Source: CAMQVM01 sp044433365
GTDB taxonomy: Bacteria; Bacteroidota; Bacteroidia; Bacteroidales; Rikenellaceae
Assembly: GCA_044433365.1 (NCBI GenBank)
Contig: JAWXTR010000048.1
Span: 1-21,173 of the forward strand
Reading direction: 5' to 3'
Length of the DNA stretch: 21,173 bases
A program made the position numbers and the translations under genes. Under the pieces are notes generated by a model that made no database searches, was not told the origin of the DNA, and saw nothing but the letters and a program-made list of their open reading frames with translations. Shown one piece after another: positions 8,901 to 16,102 of the stretch. Numbering within the stretch: position 1 is the stretch's first letter; every line of letters starts with the position of its first letter.

Positions 8901-10398
8901 CGATTTTACAAATGTTCGCTACTCGCTTAGCGGCAAGGGTGAGATAAAAGATAATATCTACACCTTAAAGGATGCTATTATTACCGATCCTAACGGTGTA
9001 ACTGCTCCAGTCACAGGCAAACTAGATGGTAATGACCGTTATCGAAGAGTAAAATATAATATTGGAATAAATCCGCAAAATCTATTGTGTCTAAACACCA
9101 CCTTAGAGAATAATCCCCTATTTTATGGCAAGGTGTGGGGTGATGGAGCGATGGATGTAGATGGGCACGGAAATAGTGTGACAATGTCGATAAGGGCAAA
9201 AGCCACAAATAATTCAAAATTTTATATGCCCCTTTCCGACAAATCTACCATTAGCGAGGCAGATTACATAACATTTGTTCAGCCTAAAATAGATATTGAT
9301 TCTACGATGAACCGCAATCTTATAAATCTGAAAAAGAGAGAAAAAAATAGCATTGAATCGGAATTTGTGATGGATATGGATGTAGCGGTTGGTTCAGATA
9401 CAGAGGTACAGATTGTTATCGACCCGACACTTGGCGATATAATTAAGGGTAGAGGTAATGGCGAATTTAGGGTGAAAGTTATTCCTGATAGAGATATTTT
9501 CACTCTTAATGGAGGGTATGAAATTACCAGTGGCGACTACCTTTTTACCCTTTCAAACTTTAAATTGATAAATAAATACTTTATTATACGTCCTGGCTCT
9601 ACTATTTCGTGGAATGGCGACCCTCTTGCAGCAAATCTTGATGTTACAGCTGTTTACAAAACCAAAACATCTCTCGAACCTCTACTTGGCACTGAATATA
9701 AAGGTTCGGTAGATGTAGATTGCGACCTAAATCTATATGGGCAGCTACTAAAACCAGATATTACACTTGGAATATCGACACCAGATGTAGACCCTGAGAC
9801 TCAAAGTTTGCTAAATAGCTACCTTAACACTGAGGAGGCTATCTCAAAGCAGATATTTTGGCTTCTTTTCTCAAACAGTTTCTATTCGGATGCTTCGCAA
9901 AGTGGGGGAAATGTGACTGTAGGTATGGTTGGTACTGCTGGAGCAGTGACAGGGGTCGAATTTTTATCAAACCAGATAAACAACTGGATTTCTAACGATA
10001 AGTTTGATTTAGGATTTAACTACCGTCCTAGTAGCGAGACAACATCCGACGAAGTGGAGCTAAATTTCTCGGCACCTCTGCTAAACGATAGGTTGTTGCT
10101 GGAGGCTGAGGGTAACTACGATTTTAAAAATAATACAGCTCACCTTACAGAGAATGCAAAGACTCTTTCAGGTAATTTTTCGATTACATACCTACTCGAT
10201 GAGAGTGGAAACCTGCAAACTAAGGCATTTTCTCGACAAATAGACTCTTTTGATGAAAATCAAGGATTGCAAGAAAATGGCGTAGGTATCTACTACAAGG
10301 AGAGTTTTAATAATTTGAAAGATTTAAAAGATAAATATATAAAAGAGCGTAAAAAACGCCAAGAGCGACGAAAAGAACGACGAGAAGATAAGAAATAA
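5902..10398 (+). CDS. tamB: TamB / AsmA-like translocation and assembly module, DUF490 family
   Basis: A 1498-residue inner-membrane-anchored protein predicted to span the periplasm. One N-terminal membrane helix (about residues 10-32) is followed by an AsmA-like start and a very long stretch of alternating beta-rich segments, as expected for the hydrophobic-groove beta-taco fold. The conserved C-terminal DUF490 region covers about residues 1070-1440, including PTLGDIIKGRGNGEFRV near 1175 and a YEITSGDYLFTL segment. The protein ends in a highly basic tail (KERKKRQERRKERREDKK). Family members act in phospholipid transfer to, and protein assembly in, the outer membrane. The usual partner TamA/Omp85 is not next to it here. 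Length is typical for Bacteroidota. Upstream is carbonic anhydrase (35-bp gap). Downstream, after a heptamer array, is a lytic transglycosylase. Confidence 0.92.
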   Translation: MKKGIKGFFEILAAITLTVVTVPIIVALLLQMDFVQKKLTNFLSELASEKVGVEVSVGSVKYRVPRTITISDFFVENPHQALDTMLFVDKAEVSISKISIEDLKFAASKAIVSGGMIKIESDSVSVNIKKVVEKLKSKNPRTDIKFGLDIDKIKVDSFIVAYNSNLDRNFEVGVDYDKLHMREMSISVDKFSLLKDSISAKLNELSFVERSGVNISSVKAEQLTLSPSTIAANGASLQINKSTVSLRDISLNFKEWNLSDFVNKVRMTGHIISSNIDMSTVEKFTGKKRNWKTKFRLIGDFDGYVSDLNCNIVSLSFYESSIRSTSLNLKGLPNIQNTIFSLDLGDFITSSSDLAHVANDFTGKIIDLSTLNRVGKITIGGDFNGKMLDFKSNGKISTFAGDVDFTVSNIKKGDEFNIKGNVVGRNINGETLLGVKTLKNANITALVDCYLRGKSTKIDMNGSIDSAVYKDYKYRGIDVKGLFENLQFTGYVGANDPNISFNFNGLIDYNDKLPRYDFDLLVDRINLTALNFNKRDSLSIFSGKVLADGTGTKLDDINGDVVFNGLQYINHIDTVEVGKIEIVAENNGTTKSLTLFSDFAEINISTKQSYKNIVPYFTTTLSKFLPALQNPKERVLKAQNLGLNNDKETKDAYNNYYVATVNVKETNNVASIFLPGLNISEDSKLSLIFNPLLDEFTFNFTSSSIEKENYWAKEINVLTRSVGDSISIFSKASQLNIGSLFLPNMKIIGGVKDDFIDISAGFENTFDNSNALININSNLFKSSDGFTKAISQIKSSYINFSGQRWDLESNNITIDTTQVDINSFSMRSGNESILVDGVVSKSPNDTLSVDVSKLKLGGFSLFTKQLGYNLKGNLNGNAKLYYKDSGRNFLTNFTIEDIFINDYEIPNLSLKSDEFRGNLTKYRLSTPTSDIIDATFNHKEFKFLAKVKIDDIDIKPLEPLLKVIGSDCEGQGSIDITVDNLERPLNINGDVDIKNMAITVDFTNVRYSLSGKGEIKDNIYTLKDAIITDPNGVTAPVTGKLDGNDRYRRVKYNIGINPQNLLCLNTTLENNPLFYGKVWGDGAMDVDGHGNSVTMSIRAKATNNSKFYMPLSDKSTISEADYITFVQPKIDIDSTMNRNLINLKKREKNSIESEFVMDMDVAVGSDTEVQIVIDPTLGDIIKGRGNGEFRVKVIPDRDIFTLNGGYEITSGDYLFTLSNFKLINKYFIIRPGSTISWNGDPLAANLDVTAVYKTKTSLEPLLGTEYKGSVDVDCDLNLYGQLLKPDITLGISTPDVDPETQSLLNSYLNTEEAISKQIFWLLFSNSFYSDASQSGGNVTVGMVGTAGAVTGVEFLSNQINNWISNDKFDLGFNYRPSSETTSDEVELNFSAPLLNDRLLLEAEGNYDFKNNTAHLTENAKTLSGNFSITYLLDESGNLQTKAFSRQIDSFDENQGLQENGVGIYYKESFNNLKDLKDKYIKERKKRQERRKERREDKK

Positions 10399-10400
10399 TG

Positions 10401-10463
10401 CATAATTTATAATTCACAATTTATAATTCACAATTTATAATTCACAATTTATAATTCACAATT
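10401..10463. repeat. heptamer tandem array between tamB and the transglycosylase gene (9 units)
   Basis: Nine contiguous 7-mers: CATAATT, then alternating TATAATT and CACAATT four times. The resulting 14-bp super-period is almost perfect. The array fills the whole 67-base gap, from two bases after the tamB stop to two bases before the next ATG, so it forms the ribosome-binding region of the downstream gene. Copy-number slippage here could change that gene's translation. Confidence 0.95.
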
Positions 10464-10465
10464 AA

Positions 10466-11383
10466 ATGAAATTCCTACTAATTACACTATTCTCTTTTTG
10501 CACTATTAGCTGCGCTTCGGCACAGGATGGCATAAATTTAAAATTTAGCAACTCTGACCGCTCTATTGGTGGGCAGTGTGTTGAGGCACCATTTATTCCC
10601 GATTCAATATCTTTTGCTGGTGAGATGGTTCCGCTCAATGATGAAGATGTAAGAATAGCACTATCCAACGAGATACTTATCACAAAATATATGCACTCTA
10701 AGACAATGCGCTCACTGCTAGATAGTCGACGTTATTTTGCGGTGATAGAGCCTATTTTAAAAGAGAATGGAATACCCGACGATTTTAAATATTTGGCAGT
10801 TGCCGAGAGTAGTCTTGATCCTAACGCCTACTCTTACGCCAAAGCGGCTGGATTATGGCAAATTCTAGCAGCTACGGGCACACAATATAAGTTGGAGGTT
10901 GGCTCTACTGTAGACGAACGCTATCATGTAGAGAAAAGCACCATTGCAGCGTGTAAATATTTGACCACTGCCTACAATAAGTTTGGTTCATGGACAATGG
11001 CAGCTGCTTCGTATAATGTTGGGATGGCTGGGCTTGCACGTAGAGCAGAGTCGCAAAAAGAGAGCAAATTTTTCGATTTAATTCTCCCTACCGAGACTAT
11101 GCGTTATGTATTCAGAATCCTAACCTACAAAATTTTGTGTGAATACCCCGAAAATTTGGGCTATTATGTGGGAGACGACGACTATTACCCTCCATTTAGA
11201 TATAGAGAGATAACAGTAAAAACCAGCTCGATAAATTGGGTTAATCTAGCTAAAGAGCACGGCACAACATATAAAAAGCTAAAAACGTTAAATCCATGGA
11301 TTAGAGAGTATACACACTCTAACAAATATGGCAAGAGCTATACTGTTCGTGTTCCTATTGCTTATGGGAGCGTTTTGGATTAA
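10466..11383 (+). CDS. membrane-bound lytic murein transglycosylase (family 1 SLT domain) with C-terminal LysM-like domain
   Basis: A 305-residue periplasmic protein with an N-terminal signal peptide. The sequence TISCASAQ also contains a Cys at residue 16, so lipoprotein processing is possible. The SLT domain spans about residues 85-215. The catalytic Glu is Glu114 in AVAESSLDP, followed by the family motif AAGLWQI (about 127-133) and AAASYNVGM. The C-terminal part (about 253-302) resembles a LysM peptidoglycan-binding module (LAKEHGTTYKKLKTLNPW). This arrangement is MltD-like, with one LysM. The enzyme cleaves glycan strands of peptidoglycan to 1,6-anhydromuropeptides for wall remodelling. 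The gene follows tamB in the same orientation and is probably in the same transcription unit, with its leader made of the heptamer array. Confidence 0.9.
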   Translation: MKFLLITLFSFCTISCASAQDGINLKFSNSDRSIGGQCVEAPFIPDSISFAGEMVPLNDEDVRIALSNEILITKYMHSKTMRSLLDSRRYFAVIEPILKENGIPDDFKYLAVAESSLDPNAYSYAKAAGLWQILAATGTQYKLEVGSTVDERYHVEKSTIAACKYLTTAYNKFGSWTMAAASYNVGMAGLARRAESQKESKFFDLILPTETMRYVFRILTYKILCEYPENLGYYVGDDDYYPPFRYREITVKTSSINWVNLAKEHGTTYKKLKTLNPWIREYTHSNKYGKSYTVRVPIAYGSVLD

Positions 11384-11416
11384 TTATAAATGATAAATTG
11401 TAAATTATAAATTATT
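11382..11416. repeat. heptamer-periodic AT-rich array (5 units) at the transglycosylase stop
   Basis: Units AATTATA, AATGATA, AATTGTA, AATTATA and AATTATT follow without gaps and overlap the TAA stop codon. Same family of 7-bp arrays as at 141 and 10401. Confidence 0.75.
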
Positions 11417-11544
11417 AATAATTTTAATATTTCGGTATTTTTTTTAATATAATTATAACTAATTAAAATTAACGAGTTAATTATTATGAGCCTAAGTTTA
11501 CAACATACTAGAACTCAATTGTTTACAAAAAATCACTAAAGTAT

Positions 11545-11572
11545 TGTAATTTATAATTTACAATTAATAATT
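11545..11572. repeat. heptamer-periodic AT-rich array (4 units) before uvrA
   Basis: Units TGTAATT, TATAATT, TACAATT and AATAATT lie directly upstream of the uvrA start at 11581. The rest of the 197-base gap shows no terminator and no good TAnnTTTG promoter. A 17-codon frame at 11486-11539 is too weak to call as a gene. Confidence 0.75.
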
Positions 11573-11580
11573 ACATTTAT

Positions 11581-14394
11581 ATGGAAAAGATAGAAGTACT
11601 TGGTGCAAAGGTGCACAACTTAAAAAATATAGATGTTGAGATTCCACGTGAAAAGCTTACTGTTGTTACAGGTCTTTCTGGAAGTGGAAAATCGTCGCTT
11701 GCGTTCGACACAATTTACGCTGAAGGTCAGCGAAGATATATGGAGACTCTATCTTCATACTCTCGTCAGTTTGTAGGTTCGCTAGAACGCCCCGATGTGG
11801 AGCAGATTAGCGGACTTAGCCCTGTTATTGCCATTGAACAGAAAAGTACAAATAAAAATCCTCGTTCGACTGTTGGAACAGTGACCGAAATCAACGATTT
11901 TCTGCGCCTACTTTTTGCTAAAGCCTCTACAGCCTACTCTCCAAAAACAGGCGAAAAGATGGTGAAATATAGTCGAAAAGAGATTGTCGATTTGATTATA
12001 AAGAGCTTTGATGGACAAAAATGTGCCCTTATGTCGCCAATAGTCAAAGGGCGTAAAGGTCACTATCAAGAGCTTTTTATTTCGCTTACAAAAAAGGGGT
12101 TTGTATATGCTCGAATTGATGGTATAATGCAAGATATTGCCACTGTTACACGTCTTGACCGCTACAAAACTCACAATATCGAGCTGGTAGTCGACAGATT
12201 ACCAATAAAAGATAGCGATGATTGTCGAGAAAGGCTGCTAAAAAGCGTAGAAGAGGCGTTTAAACATGGTAAAGGTACGCTTATGATTTACGACTACGGA
12301 ACATTAAAAAGTCGCTATTTTAGTCGAAATTTAATGTGCCCAACCACTGGGGAGTCGTTTAATGAGCCTGCACCACACTCTTTTTCGTTTAACTCACCAC
12401 ATGGAGCTTGTCCTCGCTGTAATGGACTTGGTGAGGAGGTGGTTTTTGATATTGAAAAAATCGTACCATCTCCAAATTTATCTATTGCCGAAGGTGCAAT
12501 TGAACCACTCGGTAAGCAGAAGAAAAATATGACTTTTTTGCTACTCGAAGCTCTTGGAAAACGTTACGGCTTTGAGCTTTCGACCCCTTTCGACGAACTC
12601 GACGAAGATTCAATTGCAAAGGTTGTATATGGCGATAGCGAACCGCTAAAGGTTGAGCCGAGAGATATAGGTGTGTATGCTCCATCCTCTTACGTTATGT
12701 GGGAGGGGGTAGTTGGTTATATCGAAAAGATTGCCGACGACGAAAAGGCAACCACAAAAGGGGCTAAATGGAAAGCGCAATTTGTAAACCACACAAAATG
12801 TTCGCTTTGTGGCGGTACTCGTCTTAATCAAGATGCCAACTATTTTAAAATTGACAATAAAAATATTGGTGAAGTATGCTCACTTAGTTTAATTGAGCTA
12901 AAGGAGTGGATAGACTCACTTTCTAAGATTTTAGGTAGTAGCAAAGAGGGAAAAATAGCTGTTGAAATTATTAAAGAGATAAGCGAAAGGCTCACTTTTT
13001 TGCTCGATGTAGGTCTTGGCTACCTATCGCTCAGCAGAGGTTCAGCCACTCTTTCGGGTGGTGAAAGCCAACGAATTAGACTTGCTACGCAAATCGGTAC
13101 AAAACTGGTAAATGTGCTCTATATTTTGGATGAACCAAGCATTGGGCTACACCAGAGAGACAACCAAAAGCTAATAGACTCGCTTCTTACACTACGTGAT
13201 GCAGGAAATAGTGTGATAGTGGTGGAGCACGATGAAGATATGATGCACAGTGCCGATTGGATTGTTGATATTGGTGAGGGTGCAGGTGTAAATGGTGGAA
13301 AAGTGTCGGCAATAGGTACTTACGACGATATTTTAGCCTCTGATACCCTTACTGCTGACTATCTTAGCGGTAGAAAAAAGGTGAGTGAAAAGAGCGAAAG
13401 ACGCCAAGGTAATGGCAAAGAGATAGTGCTTTACGGTGCACGGGGTAATAATCTTAAAAATGTTACTGTTTCGATTCCATTAGGGAAAATGGTGTGTGTA
13501 ACGGGGGTTAGTGGGAGTGGAAAAAGCTCGCTAATAAATGGTACACTACGCCCAATTCTTAGTGCTGAGTTATATCGAAGCCTCGACCAACCTTTGGAAT
13601 ATGATAAAATTGAGGGAATCGAAAATATCGACAAATTAATAGTTGTAGATCAACAACCAATTGGTCGAACTCCTCGTAGCAACCCTGCAACCTACACAAA
13701 CCTCTTTGGCGATATACGTAAGCTGTTTGAGCAGACTACGGATGCAAAAATTAGAGGTTTCAAACAGGGGCGTTTTTCTTTTAATGTTAAAGGCGGACGA
13801 TGTGAGGAGTGTAAGGGTGCTGGGGTGCAGTCGATTGAAATGAATTTTTTGCCAAATGTGTATGTTACCTGCCCTGTATGCCGTGGTATGCGATATAATA
13901 GAGAGACTTTAGCTGTAAAATTTAAAGGCAAAAATATTAACGATGTGTTGAATATGACCGTTAGCGATGCCCTTAAATTTTTTGATTCTATTCCTAATAT
14001 TGCCGATAAACTTCGTTCGATTGAGAGCGTTGGTTTGGGTTATTTAACGCTTGGACAACCCTCTACAACTCTATCTGGAGGTGAAAGCCAACGTATAAAA
14101 CTTGCCACAGAGCTATCAAAACGTGATAGCGGAAAGACTCTATATATTTTTGATGAACCTACTACAGGACTCCATTTTGAAGATATTAGAGTGCTTCTTG
14201 GCGTGCTCGACAGATTGGTAGATAAGGGAAATACGGTGGTAATTATCGAACACAACCTCGATGTTATTCGTCATAGCGACTATATTATTGATATTGGAGC
14301 TGAGGGGGGTAGAGATGGTGGCGAGATTGTCGTTACGGGTACTCCTGAGCAGGTTGCTGCTAGTGGATTGGGGTATACGGGGAGGTTTATTTAA
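11581..14394 (+). CDS. uvrA: UvrA, DNA-damage recognition ATPase of nucleotide excision repair
   Basis: A 937-residue cytosolic ABC-type ATPase that works with UvrB to find bulky DNA lesions and hand them to UvrC. Two nucleotide-binding domains are complete: Walker A at 31-39 (GLSGSGKSS) and 642-650 (GVSGSGKSS), signature LSGGESQR at 491 and 831, and Walker B-type ILDEPSIGLH and IFDEPTTGLH. The zinc-binding cysteines are present: C277/C280 with C407/C410 (first module) and C741/C744 with C764/C767 (second module). Length equals the usual ~940 residues and no motif is broken. The ATG at 11581 starts the conserved IEVLGAKVHNLKNI block at once, so the start is secure. Upstream spacing suggests its own transcription. 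uvrB and uvrC are not in the window. The stop codon overlaps the left arm of a repeat nest. Confidence 0.98.
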   Translation: MEKIEVLGAKVHNLKNIDVEIPREKLTVVTGLSGSGKSSLAFDTIYAEGQRRYMETLSSYSRQFVGSLERPDVEQISGLSPVIAIEQKSTNKNPRSTVGTVTEINDFLRLLFAKASTAYSPKTGEKMVKYSRKEIVDLIIKSFDGQKCALMSPIVKGRKGHYQELFISLTKKGFVYARIDGIMQDIATVTRLDRYKTHNIELVVDRLPIKDSDDCRERLLKSVEEAFKHGKGTLMIYDYGTLKSRYFSRNLMCPTTGESFNEPAPHSFSFNSPHGACPRCNGLGEEVVFDIEKIVPSPNLSIAEGAIEPLGKQKKNMTFLLLEALGKRYGFELSTPFDELDEDSIAKVVYGDSEPLKVEPRDIGVYAPSSYVMWEGVVGYIEKIADDEKATTKGAKWKAQFVNHTKCSLCGGTRLNQDANYFKIDNKNIGEVCSLSLIELKEWIDSLSKILGSSKEGKIAVEIIKEISERLTFLLDVGLGYLSLSRGSATLSGGESQRIRLATQIGTKLVNVLYILDEPSIGLHQRDNQKLIDSLLTLRDAGNSVIVVEHDEDMMHSADWIVDIGEGAGVNGGKVSAIGTYDDILASDTLTADYLSGRKKVSEKSERRQGNGKEIVLYGARGNNLKNVTVSIPLGKMVCVTGVSGSGKSSLINGTLRPILSAELYRSLDQPLEYDKIEGIENIDKLIVVDQQPIGRTPRSNPATYTNLFGDIRKLFEQTTDAKIRGFKQGRFSFNVKGGRCEECKGAGVQSIEMNFLPNVYVTCPVCRGMRYNRETLAVKFKGKNINDVLNMTVSDALKFFDSIPNIADKLRSIESVGLGYLTLGQPSTTLSGGESQRIKLATELSKRDSGKTLYIFDEPTTGLHFEDIRVLLGVLDRLVDKGNTVVIIEHNLDVIRHSDYIIDIGAEGGRDGGEIVVTGTPEQVAASGLGYTGRFI

Positions 14395-14396
14395 TT

Positions 14397-14431
14397 CATA
14401 ATGCATAATTCGTAATTCGTAATGCGTAATT
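14397..14431. repeat. heptamer array (5 units) after uvrA
   Basis: Units CATAATG, CATAATT, CGTAATT, CGTAATG and CGTAATT are contiguous, starting two bases after the uvrA stop. A two-unit version (CATAATT, CGTAATT) recurs at 14872-14885 before the second direct repeat. Confidence 0.85.
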
Positions 14432-14479
14432 ATTTGCTGTGTTCGATTAGTTATGTTGCGCATAGCATCTTTGCTTGGT
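14425..14479 (+). repeat. 55-bp imperfect direct repeat, left copy
   Basis: Matches 14879-14933 with three mismatches. Both copies are preceded by CGTAATT-type heptamers and end in GCATCTTTGCTTGG. The two copies bracket the inverted-arm element at 14501-14874. They are too long for a transposition target duplication, so segmental duplication or insertion into one member of a repeat pair is more likely. Confidence 0.9.
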
Positions 14480-14481
14480 TT

Positions 14482-14502
14482 AATTTATAATTTATAATTC
14501 AT
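14482..14502. repeat. heptamer array (3 units) inside the repeat nest
   Basis: AATTTAT, AATTTAT and AATTCAT are contiguous. They lie between the left 55-bp direct repeat and the left arm of the inverted-arm element. Confidence 0.7.
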
Positions 14503-14580
14503 GCGAATAAAGGCTTGAAATTTTCGAGCTATTTTGAGCTATTTTTGCAACTAGAATTATAAAAAAAGTTATTTTTTGAC

Positions 14581-14617
14581 TAAGTAGTGTAAAACAATTA
14601 TTGCCATATTCTTAATA
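14581..14617 (+). repeat. 37-bp dispersed repeat, copy 2
   Basis: Perfect reverse complement of 79-115, about 14.5 kb away. It starts TAAGTAGTGTAAAACAATTA. Flanks are unrelated, so the conserved piece is sharply bounded. Confidence 0.9.
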
Positions 14618-14663
14618 AAAGTAAAAAAATGGCTCATTCTCAAAATCTGTTGTTAAAAATTAC

Positions 14664-14810
14664 AATTTGTGGCTCGGGTGTAGAGACGTAGCCCTGCTAC
14701 GTCTGAGTTTGGATTTGGCTTGGCAAATTCAATTTTGATTACTACGTAAGCTCATTTTGCTTTGCAAAATTCGATTTTAGACGTAGCAGGGCTACGTCTC
14801 TACTGCTGTG
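14664..14810 (+). repeat. REPIN-like palindromic element, copy 1 (upstream of the LacI-type gene)
   Basis: 25-bp terminal inverted repeats at 14680-14704 and 14779-14803 are exact reverse complements. Each terminus is itself a hairpin: AGACGTAG-CCCTG-CTACGTCT. The core includes GGATTTGGCTTG and a small palindrome ATTTTGC-TTT-GCAAAAT. An inverted copy of about 148 bp lies at 16223-16371. The two differ at a few positions on the left side and over about 20-25 bases in the middle. Two inverted palindromes in one unit is the layout of REPINs. Confidence 0.9.
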
Positions 14811-14878
14811 TGCGGAAACAATTTTTGAGAAAAATCTAGAAAAATAGCTTAAAATTTCAAACCTTTATTCGCATAATT

Positions 14879-14933
14879 CGTAATTATTTGCTGTGTTCGA
14901 TTACTTATGTTGTGTATAGCATCTTTGCTTGGT
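14879..14933 (+). repeat. 55-bp imperfect direct repeat, right copy
   Basis: Three mismatches from the copy at 14425-14479 (G to C in GATTAG/GATTAC, and GCGC to GTGT at two positions). Confidence 0.9.
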
Positions 14934-14950
14934 ATTACCCAGCTCAGTAA

Positions 14951-14982
14951 TTATGAATTATGCATTATGAATTATGCATTAT
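14951..14982. repeat. heptamer array upstream of the LacI-type gene
   Basis: TTATGAA and TTATGCA alternate twice and are followed by TTAT, giving an exact 14-bp repeat (14951-14964, 14965-14978). Part of it forms a 20-bp inverted repeat with 14392-14411 at the far end of the intergenic region. It lies just upstream of the candidate -33 box at 14995. Confidence 0.85.
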
Positions 14983-14994
14983 ATTGTTATTTAT

Positions 14995-15024
14995 TTTGTA
15001 ATTTCCATATTTTTTGTAATTTTG
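14995..15024 (+). promoter_or_regulatory. candidate promoter of the LacI-type gene
   Basis: TTTG (14995-14998), an 18-base gap, then TAATTTTG (15017-15024), a full match to TAnnTTTG. Transcription would begin near 15031, about 22 bases before the start codon at 15053. Confidence 0.55.
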
Positions 15025-15052
15025 TAAGCATATTATTAAATTCTGTTATGAT

Positions 15053-16057
15053 ATGCAAAAGCGTCCTGTTTCGTTAAAAGATATAGCATCGGTGCTAAAT
15101 ATCTCGGTGTCGGCTGTTTCACGAGCTTTAAGAGACCAATATGATGTTAGTCCTACCCTAAAAGCCAAGGTAAAAGAGGTTGCAAAAGAGATGGGTTACC
15201 GTCCAAATCCTCATGCACGAGGTTTAATAAACCAATCCACAAATTTGGTCGGAATTATTGTTCCCGACCTTGTTACATATTTCTACTCTTCTATTATTGA
15301 GGGTATTGAGACAGTTTTGCGAAAAAACGGATATTATCCTATTATTGCATCTTCACACGAATCATACGAACAAGAGATTGAAGCCATAAATAATATGCTT
15401 AATATTCGTGTAGCAGGTATAATTATATGTCTTTCGCAAGAGAGCGACGACTACACACACCTTAAAGAGCTTGAAAATACAGCAGTTGCAACTGTGTACG
15501 TAGATAGAGTTCCCAACTGCGATATGTTTCACCGTGTGGTTTCAAACAACCGTGAAGCTACAAAACTTCTTACTAATAGCCTAATAGAAAAAGGTTGTAA
15601 ACGCATTGCATTAATATCAGGACCATCTTTTTTAAATATTTGTGAAGACAGAAAAAGAGGCTACTTAGAGGCTCTAAAAGAAAACTTTATAGAGTTTGAT
15701 GAAAATCTCTATTTAGAGTGTCGATTTGGCAGTTACGATGGTAATAAAACGCTTGATAGTGTGTATGAAATGGAGCCACGACCAGATGGAATAATCTGCA
15801 TTAACGACACCATTTTTTACGGCATGATTTTAGCCTCAAGAGAGCGAAATATTCCATTTATAACCGACTTTAAGATAGGTTGTTTCACTGATAAACTCCA
15901 TCGTGGATTAATCTCCTCAAAATTATCGGTACTTACCCACCCCTCTTACGAAATGGGATATAAATCGGCTGAAAAACTTATCGAACTTATCAAAAACGGC
16001 AGCCAATACACTCGTAAAGAGGAGGTTTGCTGTTGTACTTTTACTCCTACTCACTAG
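15053..16057 (+). CDS. LacI/GalR-family transcriptional regulator
   Basis: A 334-residue DNA-binding regulator. The N-terminal helix-turn-helix occupies about residues 7-27 (SLKDIASVLNISVSAVSRAL), followed by the third helix and the NPHARGL hinge near 52-58. A periplasmic-binding-protein-like effector domain covers about 62-330 (VGIIVPDLVTYFYSSIIEGIE, then AGIIICLS, RIALISGPS and DGIICINDTIFYGM). Length and order are typical of the family. Most members sense a sugar or nucleoside and control a nearby catabolic operon, but no such operon is in this window, so the target is unknown. The upstream leader has a good candidate promoter. The gene is enclosed by inverted copies of a REPIN-like element. 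The C-terminus is ordinary, with a few clustered cysteines (EEVCCCTF). Confidence 0.93.
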   Translation: MQKRPVSLKDIASVLNISVSAVSRALRDQYDVSPTLKAKVKEVAKEMGYRPNPHARGLINQSTNLVGIIVPDLVTYFYSSIIEGIETVLRKNGYYPIIASSHESYEQEIEAINNMLNIRVAGIIICLSQESDDYTHLKELENTAVATVYVDRVPNCDMFHRVVSNNREATKLLTNSLIEKGCKRIALISGPSFLNICEDRKRGYLEALKENFIEFDENLYLECRFGSYDGNKTLDSVYEMEPRPDGIICINDTIFYGMILASRERNIPFITDFKIGCFTDKLHRGLISSKLSVLTHPSYEMGYKSAEKLIELIKNGSQYTRKEEVCCCTFTPTH

Positions 16058-16102
16058 GCGAATTCGCAGAACTATTATTTCTTAGGCAAATCCACACCCT
16101 CA

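Larger units (their letters stand above)
14501..14874. mobile_element. putative MITE-like element with ~34-bp imperfect inverted arms
   Basis: The left arm at 14501-14535 begins ATGCGAATAAAGG. The right arm at 14841-14874 is its near reverse complement (ending CCTTTATTCGCAT), with one substitution and a small indel over about 34 bases. The 374-bp span contains no transposase. It holds the 37-bp dispersed repeat and the 147-bp REPIN-like element. A non-autonomous, nested element is the best reading. No clear short target duplication was found. Confidence 0.55.
14395..15052. other. 658-bp gene-free repeat nest between uvrA and the LacI-type gene
   Basis: No coding frame is supported here. The stretch is layered. 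Outer AT-rich inverted arms lie at 14392-14411 and 14955-14974 (20 bp). Inside are 55-bp direct repeats (14425-14479, 14879-14933), then imperfect inverted arms of ~34 bp (14501-14535, 14841-14874), then a 147-bp palindromic-ended element (14664-14810), plus the 37-bp repeat shared with position 79-115. The layering suggests successive insertion of small non-autonomous elements. The lacI-type promoter is at its right end. Confidence 0.8.

Noticed and set aside
11486..11539. 17-codon frame upstream of uvrA (leader peptide?)
   Set aside because: No promoter, no similarity to a known peptide and no attenuator-like structure; too short to support.
14425..14933. 55-bp direct repeats as target-site duplication of a transposon
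   Set aside because: Far too long for a transposase duplication and already diverged at three positions; duplication of a pre-existing repeat is more likely.
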